A DNA stretch of 64,000 nucleotides from Pseudomonas putida (GCF_030159595.1 NZ_BSKJ01000008.1:248001-312000); one strand, 5' to 3'; shown: positions 7,457 to 18,484, numbered from the stretch's first letter. Program-made: numbers and translations. The notes: generated from the letters alone by a model not told the origin.

Positions 7457-10400
7457 ACGAGGGTTTCGCACCTGTGCCATCTGAAAGATCCGATAGTGCT
7501 ATGCGAAGAAACGCGGCCGCAAACTCCTCGGGCGGCAGCGGCAGGCTGACGATGTAGCCCTGGATCTGCTCGCACCCTTCGGCTGCCAGAAAACGCTGCT
7601 GGGCCTGGTTTTCCACGCCCTCGGCAATGATCGTCAGTTGCATGCTGCGGCCCAGGGCGATGATCGCACGGGCGATGGCAGCGTCGTGTGGGTCGTCAGG
7701 CAGGCCACGGATGAACGACTTGTCGATCTTGAGGATGTCCAGCGGCAGGCGCTTGAGATAGCTCAGCGATGAGTAGCCGGTGCCAAAGTCGTCGATGGCC
7801 AACTGCACGCCCAGTTTTTTCAGCTGGTACAGCACGGCCAAGGCCTCTTCTGCCTGGCTCATGATGAAGTTTTCGGTGATTTCCAGCTGCAAGTCGCCGG
7901 CCTTGAGCTGGTGCTGTTTGAGCAGTTGTTCGATGCGTCGGGCCAGGTGTGGGTGGCGTAGCTGGGCGCCGGCGAGGTTGATCGACAGTGGGCCGAACGG
8001 TTCGTAGTGCTGCTTCCAGGCCTGCATCTGCCGGCAGGCTTGCTCCAGCACCCAGTCGCCGAGCTGGAGAATGGTGCCGTTCTCTTCCGCCAGGTGGATG
8101 AAGTGCTCCGGTGGCACTTCACCAAAGGTGGGGTGGCTCCAGCGGATCAGCGCTTCGGCGCCCACCAGGCTCTGGGTCTTGAGGCTGAGCTTGGGTTGGA
8201 AGCACAGACTCATTTCGTTGCGTTCGACGGCGCGGCGCAGCTCGTGCTCAAGGGCGATGCGCTCGCTGGCCTGAGCCGTGAGGTCGCGGGTGTAGGCTTC
8301 GACACGGTTGCGGCCTTTGGCCTTGGAGCGGTACATGGCGGCGTCGGCGTTGCGGATCAGCGTGGCAACGTCGGTGCCGTCCTGTGGGTACAGGCTGATG
8401 CCGATGCTGGCGCTGGTGAAGAACTCGTGCTCCCCGGCCTGGAACGGCGCGACGAAGCAGGCCAGCAGCTTGTTGGCGATGCTACTGGCGTCGCTGGGCT
8501 TGTGCAGGCCAGGCAGCAGGATGATGAACTCGTCGCCGCCCAGGCGGGCCACGGTGTCGACGTCACGCACCTGCTCCTTCAGGCGCTGGGCGATGCCTTT
8601 GAGCAGCAGGTCGCCGACCGGGTGGCCGAGGCTGTCGTTGATGTGCTTGAAGCGGTCGAGGTCGAGGAACAACACCGCGCCTTGGCGGTTGGACACCTGT
8701 GCGCAGGTAAGCACGGCCTGCAGGCGGTTTTCGAACAGGGCGCGGTTAGGCAAGCCGGTCAGCGGGTCGTGGTGGGCCTGGTAGTCGAGCTTGGCCTGGG
8801 CGTGCTTGAGGCTGGAGATGTCGGCGAAAACGGCGACAAAGTGGGTGATCTCGCGCTCGTTGTTGCGCACGGCGCTGATGGTCAGCCAGCCGGGGTACAG
8901 TTCACCGTTCTTGCGCTTGTTGTAGATCTCGCCTTGCCAGTGGCCTTCATCGGTAAGCTGGTGCCACATGGCGGCATAAAAGGCGCTGTCGTGCTGGCCG
9001 GAAGCGAGCAGACGCGGGGTCTGGCCGAGGGCTTCAATCTCGCTGTAGCCGGTGATTTCGCTGAACGCACGGTTGACGGCACTGATGCGCTGGTCGATGT
9101 CGGTGATCAGCACGCCTTCGGCGGTGTTTTCGAACACGGTGGCGGCCAGTTGCAGCTTTTCCTGCATCAGATGGCGTTCGGTGATGTCGCGGGCAATGGT
9201 CAGCATGCAGTCGACGCCGGCAATCGGCAGCGGCCTGGCAGACAGCTCGCAAAGGCGGATCTGCCCATCGCTGCGGCGGATGTGGCAGGTAAAGTCGCGC
9301 ACGAAACCGTCGCGATTGAGCTGGTCGACCAGGCGCTTGCGCTCGTTGAGGTCTACCCAGATGCCCAGATCCAGCGAGGTCTGGTCGATGGTCGGGTTGA
9401 GGTCATAGCCGGTGAGACGGCAGAAGCCTTCGTTCACCTCAAGCAGCAAACCATCACTTTGGCGCGACAGTAACAGGCCGTCGGGCGAGGCGTGGAAGGC
9501 CTTGGCGAATTTCTCTTCCGACGTTTGCAGCTGTTCCTGGGTTTCCTTGAGCTGGCTGATATCGCGGACTGCCACCACTAACGCCGGGGTGCCGTCGAGC
9601 TCGAAGGTTTCGGCCGAAGTCAGGCCGGTGAACAGTTGGCCGTTGCTGCGGCGGAAGCTCATTTCCAGGTTACGGATACCGCCTTGGTGCAGGCGTTCGA
9701 GTACCCGCGGCCCGCTGCCTTCGACGCCCCACAGGTTGAGGTCGGTGGCGGTGCGGCCAATCACCTGGCCTGGGGTCAGGCCGATCTGTTCTTCGAAGGC
9801 TTCGTTCACCTCCAACAGGCAGCCGTCGCTGTGACGGGCGATTAGCAAAATATCGGGGCACTGCTGGAACACTGAAGCGAACTTCTGCTCGGACAGGCGC
9901 AGGGCGTCCTCGGTACGCTTGGTTTCGCTGATGTCGATCATCAGCCCGCGCATCACCGGCTGGTGGCCGTGCTCGATCATGCTGACGATGTTGCGTACCC
10001 AGAGGGGCTGGCCGTCGGCGCGGATAACGCGGTAGTCCAGGCTGTGGTCTCGCCCGGCTGCGGTTTCGCTGTCGCAGTAGGCCTGGGCCCAGAGGGCGTC
10101 CTCCGGGTGCAGGATGCTGCGCCAGAACCCGGGCTTGAGCCAGTCACTCAAGGGGTAGCCGAGCAGGTCTTCGGCATGCGGTGAAACGTAGCTGTAGGTG
10201 AAGTCGTTGGCATCGGCTTCCCAGGCGATGGCCGACAGGCTCTCTATCAGCCCGCGGTAGTGGTACTCGCTGCTGCGCAGTTCCTGCTCCAGGGCGATGC
10301 GCCGGGAAATTTCCGAGCTGAGCCGACGGTTGATGCGGATGACAACGGCCAGCACGGCCATCAGCAACAGCACCGTTGGCAGGCCATACACCAGCAGGTC

Positions 10401-11195
10401 GGACCAGAACATCCGCTGGTCGACCACATTGCCTACCCAGCGCTGCTGGATCTGGCTGACTTCGCTGCTGCTCATGTCAGCCATCACTTTGTCGAGAATG
10501 CCAACCAACATGCTGTTGTTGCGGGGGACGGCCATCGCCAGTTGGTAGCGGTAGGGTGTTTCGCCGCTGACGTACAGGCCGTCGAGCTTGAGCTGGCGCA
10601 GGCTCCAGATGCTTGAGGCCAGGTCGCCGACCACAGCATCTACTTGATCGGTGGCCAAGGCTTGCAGTGTGGAGCTTACATTGGGCAGTGCCACCAGGTT
10701 GAGGTCCGGGTGGTGGGTGCGCAGTAACTCGTGCGGGGCGTAGTTCTCGACCACGGCGATTTTCAGGCCGTACAGGTCCTCCAGCTTGCGCGGTTGTGCG
10801 CCGCCTTTGTGGGCGAGGATGACAATCGGGAAGTCGAGGTACGGACGGGTGAAGGCCAGATAGCCCTGGCGTTCGGGTGTGGACATGATGCCGGGCAGCA
10901 GGTCTATGCGGTTTTCGCGCGCCTGCGCCAATACTTCGGTCCAGCTACTGGGTTCGACCGGTTTGAGCGTCACACCCAGACGTTGCTGGATCATGGCGAT
11001 GTAATCGGCGGCCAATCCCTGGTACCGGCCCTCCTGGTCGCGAAACTCGAACGGTGGCCAAGAGGCGTCTACACCCAGGCTTAGCTGCGGGTGGGCAGCC
11101 AACCAGGCTTTTTCCTCGTCTGTCAGGGTCAGGGCGCCGGCCGTTGTGTTCCACAGAATCAGGAGCAGCAACAGAATGGCCGGCTTCAAGGACAT
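7452..11195 (-). CDS. rmcA: RmcA-like redox/ligand-responsive cyclic-di-GMP enzyme (SBP-PAS x4-GGDEF-EAL)
   Basis: The 1247-residue membrane protein has a signal sequence, a periplasmic SBP_bac_3 (Venus-flytrap) domain at about 25-250, a membrane helix near 268-288, then four PAS/PAC blocks, a GGDEF domain and an EAL domain. The GGDEF motif is intact (LARLGGDEFIILL) with an RDVD inhibitory site five residues earlier. The EAL motif (GAEALIRWSHP), the DDFGTGYSS loop and LKIDKSF are also intact, so both cyclase and phosphodiesterase activities are possible. Architecture, length (about 1245) and position beside rpoD match P. aeruginosa PA0575/RmcA, which acts mainly as a phosphodiesterase tuned by redox state and arginine. 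Confidence 0.9.
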   Translation of the reverse strand: MSLKPAILLLLLILWNTTAGALTLTDEEKAWLAAHPQLSLGVDASWPPFEFRDQEGRYQGLAADYIAMIQQRLGVTLKPVEPSSWTEVLAQARENRIDLLPGIMSTPERQGYLAFTRPYLDFPIVILAHKGGAQPRKLEDLYGLKIAVVENYAPHELLRTHHPDLNLVALPNVSSTLQALATDQVDAVVGDLASSIWSLRQLKLDGLYVSGETPYRYQLAMAVPRNNSMLVGILDKVMADMSSSEVSQIQQRWVGNVVDQRMFWSDLLVYGLPTVLLLMAVLAVVIRINRRLSSEISRRIALEQELRSSEYHYRGLIESLSAIAWEADANDFTYSYVSPHAEDLLGYPLSDWLKPGFWRSILHPEDALWAQAYCDSETAAGRDHSLDYRVIRADGQPLWVRNIVSMIEHGHQPVMRGLMIDISETKRTEDALRLSEQKFASVFQQCPDILLIARHSDGCLLEVNEAFEEQIGLTPGQVIGRTATDLNLWGVEGSGPRVLERLHQGGIRNLEMSFRRSNGQLFTGLTSAETFELDGTPALVVAVRDISQLKETQEQLQTSEEKFAKAFHASPDGLLLSRQSDGLLLEVNEGFCRLTGYDLNPTIDQTSLDLGIWVDLNERKRLVDQLNRDGFVRDFTCHIRRSDGQIRLCELSARPLPIAGVDCMLTIARDITERHLMQEKLQLAATVFENTAEGVLITDIDQRISAVNRAFSEITGYSEIEALGQTPRLLASGQHDSAFYAAMWHQLTDEGHWQGEIYNKRKNGELYPGWLTISAVRNNEREITHFVAVFADISSLKHAQAKLDYQAHHDPLTGLPNRALFENRLQAVLTCAQVSNRQGAVLFLDLDRFKHINDSLGHPVGDLLLKGIAQRLKEQVRDVDTVARLGGDEFIILLPGLHKPSDASSIANKLLACFVAPFQAGEHEFFTSASIGISLYPQDGTDVATLIRNADAAMYRSKAKGRNRVEAYTRDLTAQASERIALEHELRRAVERNEMSLCFQPKLSLKTQSLVGAEALIRWSHPTFGEVPPEHFIHLAEENGTILQLGDWVLEQACRQMQAWKQHYEPFGPLSINLAGAQLRHPHLARRIEQLLKQHQLKAGDLQLEITENFIMSQAEEALAVLYQLKKLGVQLAIDDFGTGYSSLSYLKRLPLDILKIDKSFIRGLPDDPHDAAIARAIIALGRSMQLTIIAEGVENQAQQRFLAAEGCEQIQGYIVSLPLPPEEFAAAFLRIALSDLSDGTGAKPSL

Positions 11196-11292
11196 GGCAG
11201 CCTCGCATTCAGGTGGTCTGAAGTCGAGTGTAGACGGGCATTGCTGCAGATGTGCAGTGGGAGGCGGGCTTTATGTTACGGGCCACTAAAGA

Positions 11293-11318
11293 AAAACCCC
11301 GGCCTGGGCCGGGGTTTT
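11293..11318 (-). terminator. rpoD terminator
   Basis: A perfect 12-bp stem (AAAACCCCGGCC with GGCCGGGGTTTT, 2-nt turn) lies 4 nt after the rpoD stop and is followed on the minus strand by a T-rich run. It ends the rpsU-dnaG-rpoD operon. Confidence 0.92.
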
Positions 11319-11322
11319 GTCA

Positions 11323-13173
<1,851 letters not shown>

Positions 13174-13220
13174 AACACCCTATCCACTGAAGGTCTTGGC
13201 GGGCAAAAAACAAGCCGAGG

Positions 13221-13226
13221 ATTATA
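13221..13226 (-). promoter_or_regulatory. -10 of an rpoD-proximal promoter
   Basis: On the minus strand a perfect TATAAT preceded by GGG lies 47 nt before the rpoD ATG. The matching -35 would overlap the dnaG stop region and is poor. It would let sigma-70 be made independently of rpsU-dnaG. Confidence 0.5.
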
Positions 13227-13240
13227 CCCGAGCATGGGCC

Positions 13241-15223
13241 TCACGCGCCAGATGAGGTCGGCGTTTGTGCGGGAACATTCCGGCTCAGCAGGGCGAGGAG
13301 CTGGGTTTTTTCCTCGCTGGTCAATTCGCTTTGACGTGATTTCCTGAGCAGTTGTTCCAGGCTGCGCTCGCGTTGGCGGGCGGACAAGCTAGTTATAGTG
13401 TCGAAAAACTGTTGTTCAAGGTTGTCGGCCACGATCAACCATTCCTTTTCCGCCAAGGCCCGCAGCAGGCGGCCCTGTTCGGTGCCGTGCCACCGCGCGA
13501 TCAACTGCATTGAGCTTAGCCCAGGATTTTTCTGCGCGGCTTCAATCAGTGCGACCAGCAGCTGGCTGTACAGGTGTTCTTCGTCGGCAAAGTGGCTGGC
13601 ATCTTCCACCTTGCCGGCCAGCAATGGGTGATGCAGCAGGGTGCGCAGGGCGGCCAGGGCGGGCGGTTCGACCGGTGCTGGCACGCGGGGTGGCGCTTCG
13701 TCGCGTTGCTGCCAAGGCTTGCCGCCCTTGCGGTTCTTGTCCCACGGCTTGTCGCTCCATTGCTTCTTGCCGCCGCCCTTGTTCGGCTTCCACGCCTGTT
13801 CCTGATGAACGGGGGCGTAGTCGTGCTGCGGCATATCGCCGTAGTCGGGGGTGTAGCTGGCCATGGCGTCGTAGTCGTAGCCAGGGTCGTAGTCCGGCAT
13901 GCTGCTGGCCGCTGGCGCTTGTTGCGCCAGATGCTCGACCTGCTGTGGGTCGAGGCCGGTGATTTCCTTCAGGCGGTTGCGCATCAGCTGGCGCAGGTTG
14001 GCGCCGGGGATCTTTTCGATCAACGGTGCGGCCAGGGTTGCCATGTGCGCTTTGCCTTCAAGCGAGCGCGGGTCGGCTTCGACGCTCAGCTGTTCGAAGA
14101 AGTAGTCGGCCAGCGGCTGGGCGTGCTGGTTGATACGGGCCATGAAGGCATCGGTACCTTCGGCCCGGACCAGGCTATCCGGGTCTTCGCCTTCCGGCAG
14201 GAACAGGAAGCGCGCACGGCGGCCATCCTGAAGGTTCGACAGGGTCGACTCCAGGGCACGCCAGGCGGCCTTGCGCCCGGCCTGGTCGCCGTCGAAGCAG
14301 AACAGCACGCTGGGTACCACCCGAAACAGCCGCTTGAGGTGCTCTTCGCTGGTGGCGGTGCCCAGGGTGGCCACGGCATTGCGCAGGCCTTGCTGGGCCA
14401 GGGCGATGACGTCCATGTAGCCCTCGACGACGATGATTTCGTCGAGGTTACGGTTGTGCTTGCGCGCCTCGTACAGCCCGTACAGTTCCTGGCCCTTGTG
14501 GAATACCGGGGTTTCCGGGGAGTTCAGGTACTTGGGTTTGTCGTCGCCGAGCACCCGGCCGCCGAAGGCGATAATGCGCCCGCGGCTGTCGCGGATCGGG
14601 AACATCACCCGGTCGCGGAAGCGGTCGTAGCGCTTGCCGCTTTCGGCGTTCTCGATCAGCAGGCCGGCATCGATCATCACTTTCTGCTGAAGGGTGTCGG
14701 CACCCAGGTGCTTGAGCAGGTTGTCCCAGCCGGGCGGGGCGAAGCCCAGGCCGAAGTCGCGGGCAATTTCCCCGGACAGGCCGCGTCCCTTGAGATAATC
14801 CACCGCTGCCTTGCGGGTCGGGTGGCTGCGCAGGGCCTGGCGGTAGAACTCCGAGGCGGCATCCAGTAGCGGGTACAGCGGCGAGTCGGTGGGCTGGCGC
14901 GGCTTGTGGTCGCGACGGCCTTGTTCGCGGGGCACTTCCATGCCGGCGGCGCGGGCCAGTTCCTCGACGGCCTGGGGGAAGTCCAGGTTGTCGTGGTCCA
15001 TGACGAAGCCCAGGGCGTTGCCGCCGGCGCCGCAGCCGAAGCAGTAGTAGAACTGCTTGTCTGGGCTGACCGTGAAGGAAGGGGTCTTTTCCTTGTGGAA
15101 CGGGCAGCAGGCGGAGTAGTTCTTGCCGGTTTTTTTCAGCTGGACGCGCGAACTCACCACGTCGACGATGTCGAGGCGGTTGATCAGGTCGTCAATGAAG
15201 CTCTGGGGAATCAGCCCGGCCAT
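13241..15223 (-). CDS. dnaG: DNA primase DnaG
   Basis: DnaG makes RNA primers at the replication fork. From ATG 15223 (MAGLIPQSFIDDL, the usual Pseudomonas N-terminus; a longer frame begins 7 codons earlier) the protein has 660 residues. It shows the N-terminal CHC2 zinc ribbon (CCPFHKEKTPSF, then YYCFGCGAGG), the TOPRIM core with 'VVEGYMDVIAL' and 'FCFDGDQAGRKAAWRAL', and a C-terminal DnaB-binding helical domain. A low-complexity linker rich in Tyr, Asp, Lys and Gln (about 430-510) joins core and C-terminal domain. It lies between rpsU and rpoD. Confidence 0.97.
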   Translation of the reverse strand: MAGLIPQSFIDDLINRLDIVDVVSSRVQLKKTGKNYSACCPFHKEKTPSFTVSPDKQFYYCFGCGAGGNALGFVMDHDNLDFPQAVEELARAAGMEVPREQGRRDHKPRQPTDSPLYPLLDAASEFYRQALRSHPTRKAAVDYLKGRGLSGEIARDFGLGFAPPGWDNLLKHLGADTLQQKVMIDAGLLIENAESGKRYDRFRDRVMFPIRDSRGRIIAFGGRVLGDDKPKYLNSPETPVFHKGQELYGLYEARKHNRNLDEIIVVEGYMDVIALAQQGLRNAVATLGTATSEEHLKRLFRVVPSVLFCFDGDQAGRKAAWRALESTLSNLQDGRRARFLFLPEGEDPDSLVRAEGTDAFMARINQHAQPLADYFFEQLSVEADPRSLEGKAHMATLAAPLIEKIPGANLRQLMRNRLKEITGLDPQQVEHLAQQAPAASSMPDYDPGYDYDAMASYTPDYGDMPQHDYAPVHQEQAWKPNKGGGKKQWSDKPWDKNRKGGKPWQQRDEAPPRVPAPVEPPALAALRTLLHHPLLAGKVEDASHFADEEHLYSQLLVALIEAAQKNPGLSSMQLIARWHGTEQGRLLRALAEKEWLIVADNLEQQFFDTITSLSARQRERSLEQLLRKSRQSELTSEEKTQLLALLSRNVPAQTPTSSGA

Positions 15224-15525
15224 GGCAGTCTCGTCATCTGGCAACTGGCAAGTCTAATCGCTCACGCGCCGAATGGGGCAGGTGTTGCTCGGGGAGGTGC
15301 GAGGGAGTGTGCTCGTCGCCGGCCCTTTAGGGCCCGTCAGTCGGACGTGCACGTCTGGTCATACAGCAAGAAGGACCAGCTCTGACGTTTCAGGCAGGTT
15401 GCCCATGGGCAGTTCGCATTGAAGCTTGTGCAGGGCCTTGAGCTAGCTGCTCAAGTTTGAAGCGACCACTGCCATCGCCCGGCGGTTAGCCGGGCAGGGC
15501 AGAAGCTTTGCGTTGAACGCCTGTA
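15224..15525 (-). other. rpsU-dnaG intergenic leader with hairpins, no gene
   Basis: This 302-nt gap holds no convincing open frame. Visible structures are GCCCGGC-GGTTA-GCCGGGC (15477-15495) just after rpsU, GGCCCT-TT-AGGGCC (15321-15334), and the 12-bp palindrome GACGTGCACGTC (15344-15355). In E. coli a terminator and RNA processing sites between rpsU and dnaG adjust their ratio; these hairpins could do the same here, but that is inference. Confidence 0.5.
15477..15495 (-). terminator. Hairpin after rpsU (partial terminator candidate)
   Basis: A 7-bp perfect GC stem with a 5-nt loop lies about 30 nt beyond the rpsU stop, without a U tract. It is a candidate partial terminator or processing site that lowers dnaG expression relative to rpsU. 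Confidence 0.45.
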
Positions 15526-15741
15526 TTAGTACAGACGAACGGCGCGGCGCTGTTCGCGCTGAACTTTCTTGGCGTGACGCTTAACAGCAGCAGCTGCTTT
15601 GCGCTTACGCTCTGCGGTCGGCTTCTCGTAAAACTCGCGGCTACGAACTTCAGCCAGTACACCGGCTTTTTCGCAGGAGCGCTTGAAACGACGCAGAGCT
15701 ACGTCGAAGGGTTCGTTCTCTTTAACTTTGACGGCTGGCAT
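15526..15741 (-). CDS. rpsU: 30S ribosomal protein S21
   Basis: S21 takes part in translation initiation on the small ribosomal subunit. The 71-residue basic protein (MPAVKVKENEPFDVALRRFKR...) has the typical S21 length and the Lys/Arg-rich C-terminus 'VKRHAKKVQREQRRAVRLY'. It is the first gene of the rpsU-dnaG-rpoD macromolecular synthesis operon and is divergent from tsaD, as in other gammaproteobacteria. Confidence 0.97.
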   Translation of the reverse strand: MPAVKVKENEPFDVALRRFKRSCEKAGVLAEVRSREFYEKPTAERKRKAAAAVKRHAKKVQREQRRAVRLY

Positions 15742-15829
15742 CCAGGGCTACCTTAATTCATTACCGGGGTAGACGTGCTCCTGGCAAAACAAAGGTGTGC
15801 TGGAGAACGTCGGTTTTCAAGGGTTGCGG

Positions 15830-15858
15830 ATGTTAACCCTTAGCAAGCAGGAATGCAA
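15830..15858 (-). promoter_or_regulatory. rpsU promoter
   Basis: On the minus strand TTGCAT (15853-15858) and TAACAT (15830-15835) are separated by exactly 17 nt and lie about 90 nt before the rpsU start, a good sigma-70 match. Confidence 0.6.
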
Positions 15859-15945
15859 AGCCTCTGATCGAAAACCGCTGGTCGGCATCCGACACGCGGA
15901 CTATCATGCGCGGCTTCGAATTCAGCCCCCACAAGGGACGAACCC

Positions 15946-16971
15946 ATGCTAGTACTGGGATTGGAAACATCCTGCGACGAAACTGGCGTCGCATTATACG
16001 ACAGTGAACGCGGCTTGTTGGCCGACGCACTGTTTAGCCAGATCGACCTGCACCGCGTGTTTGGCGGCGTGGTGCCCGAACTTGCCTCGCGTGATCATGT
16101 AAAGCGTATGCTGCCGCTCATCCGTCAGGTGCTGGACGAGGCGGGTTGCGTCGCCACCGAGATCGACGCCATCGCCTACACCGCAGGTCCCGGCCTGGTC
16201 GGCGCCTTGCTGGTGGGTGCCTCTTGCGCCCAGGCGCTGGCCTTTGCGTGGGATATCCCTGCGATTGGTGTGCACCACATGGAAGGCCACCTGCTGGCAC
16301 CTATGCTGGAAGCAAACCCGCCTGAGTTCCCGTTCGTCGCTTTGTTGGTTTCCGGTGGTCACACCCAGCTGGTACGCGTCGATGGTATAGGCCAGTACGA
16401 ACTGCTGGGCGAGAGCCTGGATGACGCCGCCGGTGAAGCGTTCGACAAAACCGCCAAGCTGATCGGCCTCAACTACCCGGGTGGTCCGGAAATCGCGCGC
16501 CTGGCCGAGCAGGGCGTGCCTGGCCGCTTTGTATTCCCACGGCCGATGACCGACCGCCCGGGCCTGGAGTTCAGCTTCAGCGGCCTCAAGACCTTCGCCC
16601 TGAACACCTGGCAGCAATGCAAGAATGCTGGCGACGACGGTGAGCAAACGCGTTGCGACGTGTCCCTGGCATTCCAGCAGGCGGTGGTGGAGACTTTGAC
16701 CATCAAGTGCAAGCGTGCCCTCAAGCAGACTGGCCTCAAACGCTTGGTCATCGCGGGGGGGGTGAGTGCCAACAAGGCCTTGCGCGCGTCCCTCGAGGAC
16801 ATGCTGGGCAGTATCAAGGGCAACGTGTACTACGCTCGTCCGCAGTTCTGCACCGACAACGGCGCGATGATCGCCTACGCCGGCTGCCAACGCCTGTTGG
16901 CTGGGCAGCAGCAGGACCTGGCCATCAGCGTGCAGGCACGCTGGCCGATGGAGCAGTTGCCTGCGCTGTGA
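15946..16971 (+). CDS. tsaD: tRNA N6-threonylcarbamoyladenosine synthase TsaD
   Basis: TsaD transfers the threonylcarbamoyl group to A37 of ANN-decoding tRNAs, working with TsaB and TsaE. The 341-residue ASKHA-fold protein starts MLVLGLETSCDETG. It has the metal-binding HMEGH motif at residues 111-115, the 'LLVSGGHTQL' phosphate loop, and near the C-terminus 'VIAGGVSANKALR' and 'CTDNGAMIAYAG'. Older names are gcp and ygjD. It is divergent from rpsU and convergent with plsY, 3 nt away. Confidence 0.97.
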   Translation: MLVLGLETSCDETGVALYDSERGLLADALFSQIDLHRVFGGVVPELASRDHVKRMLPLIRQVLDEAGCVATEIDAIAYTAGPGLVGALLVGASCAQALAFAWDIPAIGVHHMEGHLLAPMLEANPPEFPFVALLVSGGHTQLVRVDGIGQYELLGESLDDAAGEAFDKTAKLIGLNYPGGPEIARLAEQGVPGRFVFPRPMTDRPGLEFSFSGLKTFALNTWQQCKNAGDDGEQTRCDVSLAFQQAVVETLTIKCKRALKQTGLKRLVIAGGVSANKALRASLEDMLGSIKGNVYYARPQFCTDNGAMIAYAGCQRLLAGQQQDLAISVQARWPMEQLPAL

Positions 16972-16974
16972 GGT

Positions 16975-17544
16975 TCAGAAGTGTCGCTCGCGCCCGGCAA
17001 ACAGGTCGCGCAGGTTGTTACGGTGGCGCCACACGATCATCACCGTCAGCACGCTGATCGGCAGCAGCGCCTCTGGCTCGCGCCAGGCCAGCAATGGCAA
17101 GGTCAGCGGCGTGGCAATAAGCGCCGCCAGCGAGCTGGTACGGGTGAGGTAGAACGTCAGTAGCCAGGCGCCGATGGCCAGCAGGGCAGCCGGGAAGTAC
17201 AGGCCCATGAGCATGCCGGCGGCGGTGGCCACGCCTTTGCCGCCACGGAAGCGGAAGTACAGCGGAAACAGGTGGCCCAGCACCGCGCATACGCCCACCC
17301 AGGCCTGCGCGTGCAGGTCCAGCCCGGCAAAGCGGGCAAGCAATACCGGCAAAAGGCCCTTGCACAGGTCGCCAAGCAGGGTCAGGATCGCCAGTTTGCG
17401 GCCTGCCAGGCGTAGCATGTTGGTAGCGCCGGCATTGCCTGAGCCGCTGGAGCGCGGGTCCGGGCTGCCCGAGAGGCGGCTGAGGACGATGGCGAAGGAC
17501 AGCGAGCCGAGCAGGTAGGCGAGCAACGCCAGTAACCAAAACAT
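16975..17544 (-). CDS. plsY: Glycerol-3-phosphate acyltransferase PlsY
   Basis: PlsY acylates glycerol-3-phosphate with acyl-phosphate in the inner membrane, the first step of phospholipid synthesis. The 189-residue protein has about five hydrophobic segments and the conserved PlsY motifs 'GSGNAGATNMLR' (about 36-47) and 'FRFRGGKGVATAAG' (about 97-110). It lies between tsaD and folB, on the opposite strand to both. Confidence 0.95.
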   Translation of the reverse strand: MFWLLALLAYLLGSLSFAIVLSRLSGSPDPRSSGSGNAGATNMLRLAGRKLAILTLLGDLCKGLLPVLLARFAGLDLHAQAWVGVCAVLGHLFPLYFRFRGGKGVATAAGMLMGLYFPAALLAIGAWLLTFYLTRTSSLAALIATPLTLPLLAWREPEALLPISVLTVMIVWRHRNNLRDLFAGRERHF

Positions 17545-17618
17545 GCTAACTATTCCGGGCGAGGACGCCCTGATTCTAACGGCGCCAGTCGCCCTTGTCG
17601 TGCTGTGGAGAGAAGTGC

Positions 17619-17975
17619 TTGGACAGAGTGTTCATCGAAGGCCTGGAAGTCGATACCGTCATCGGTGCCTATGACTGGGAGCGGGATATTCGCCAGTGCT
17701 TGCGCCTGGACCTGAGCTTCGCCTGGGACAACCGCCCGGCTGCGGCGGGCGACGACCTCAGCCTGGCGCTGGACTACGCCAGCGTGTCGGCGCGCATCCA
17801 GGCATTTGCCGAGCAGGCACGTTTCGAATTGGTGGAGACTTTCGCCGAACGCTTGGTGGCAACCTTGATGGAAGAGTTCCAGATCCCGTGGGTGCGGTTG
17901 AAGCTGACCAAGCCAGGCGCAGTGCCAGCGGCCCGTGGTGGTGTTGGCGTGGAGATCGAGCGCGGATGTCTCTGA
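17619..17975 (+). CDS. folB: Dihydroneopterin aldolase FolB
   Basis: FolB converts dihydroneopterin to 6-hydroxymethyl-dihydropterin in folate synthesis. I choose the TTG at 17619 as start (reading M-DRVFIEGLEVDTVIG), because GGAGAG lies about 6 nt upstream and the family's first residues begin there; the frame extends 8 codons further upstream. The 118-residue product has 'IGAYDWERDIRQ', the catalytic 'ETFAERLV' region and C-terminal 'KLTKPGAVPAARGGVGVEIER'. It overlaps folK by 10 nt. Confidence 0.93.
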   Translation: MDRVFIEGLEVDTVIGAYDWERDIRQCLRLDLSFAWDNRPAAAGDDLSLALDYASVSARIQAFAEQARFELVETFAERLVATLMEEFQIPWVRLKLTKPGAVPAARGGVGVEIERGCL

Positions 17976-18475
17976 GCACGGTTTACCTGGGCCTTGGCAG
18001 CAACATCGACCGCGAAGCGCACTTGCGCGCCGGGCTCGATGCGCTGGCGGGCATTCTTACCGATATGCGCTGTTCGCCGGCGTTCGAAAGCCAGGCGGTG
18101 GGCATCAAGAGCGGGCCTTTCATCAACTTCGTGGTGACCGGGCAAACCGCACTGCCGCTGATCGAACTGGACCGCCGGCTGAAGTTCATCGAGGCCGACA
18201 ATGGGCGCTATGCGCCGGACCGCAAAGGGTTGCCGCTGGATATCGACGTACTGATGTATGACGATCTGCACGGCACGTTCGATGGGCTGGTGCTGCCCCG
18301 GGCCGAGATCCTGAAGAATGCCTTTGTGCTGTGGCCGCTGTCGTTGCTGGCACCTGAGCTGGTGCATCCAGGGCCGGGCAAGACCATGGCGCAGCTGTGG
18401 GAGGAGGCGCAGATCGATCAGGTACTGGCCCCGGTCGCCTTTGAGTGGCATGGGTTGCAGCTGACACCGGCATAA
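17966..18475 (+). CDS. folK: HPPK, 6-hydroxymethyl-7,8-dihydropterin pyrophosphokinase FolK
   Basis: FolK adds pyrophosphate from ATP to the product of FolB, preparing it for dihydropteroate synthase. From ATG 17966 the protein has 169 residues and begins MSLSTVYLGLGSNIDRE, the family N-terminus. It contains 'PLIELDRRLKFIE', and 'LPLDIDVLMYDD', which carries the two magnesium-binding aspartates. A longer in-frame start exists upstream but would run through folB. Translational coupling with folB is likely from the 10-nt overlap. Confidence 0.93.
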   Translation: MSLSTVYLGLGSNIDREAHLRAGLDALAGILTDMRCSPAFESQAVGIKSGPFINFVVTGQTALPLIELDRRLKFIEADNGRYAPDRKGLPLDIDVLMYDDLHGTFDGLVLPRAEILKNAFVLWPLSLLAPELVHPGPGKTMAQLWEEAQIDQVLAPVAFEWHGLQLTPA

Positions 18476-18484
18476 GCCTGTAAT

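Noticed and set aside
8007..9473. Long plus-strand open frame opposite rmcA
   Set aside because: Antisense shadow of a GC-rich gene; the protein is Val/Gly/Gln-rich with no domain, while the minus strand has clear PAS and GGDEF motifs.
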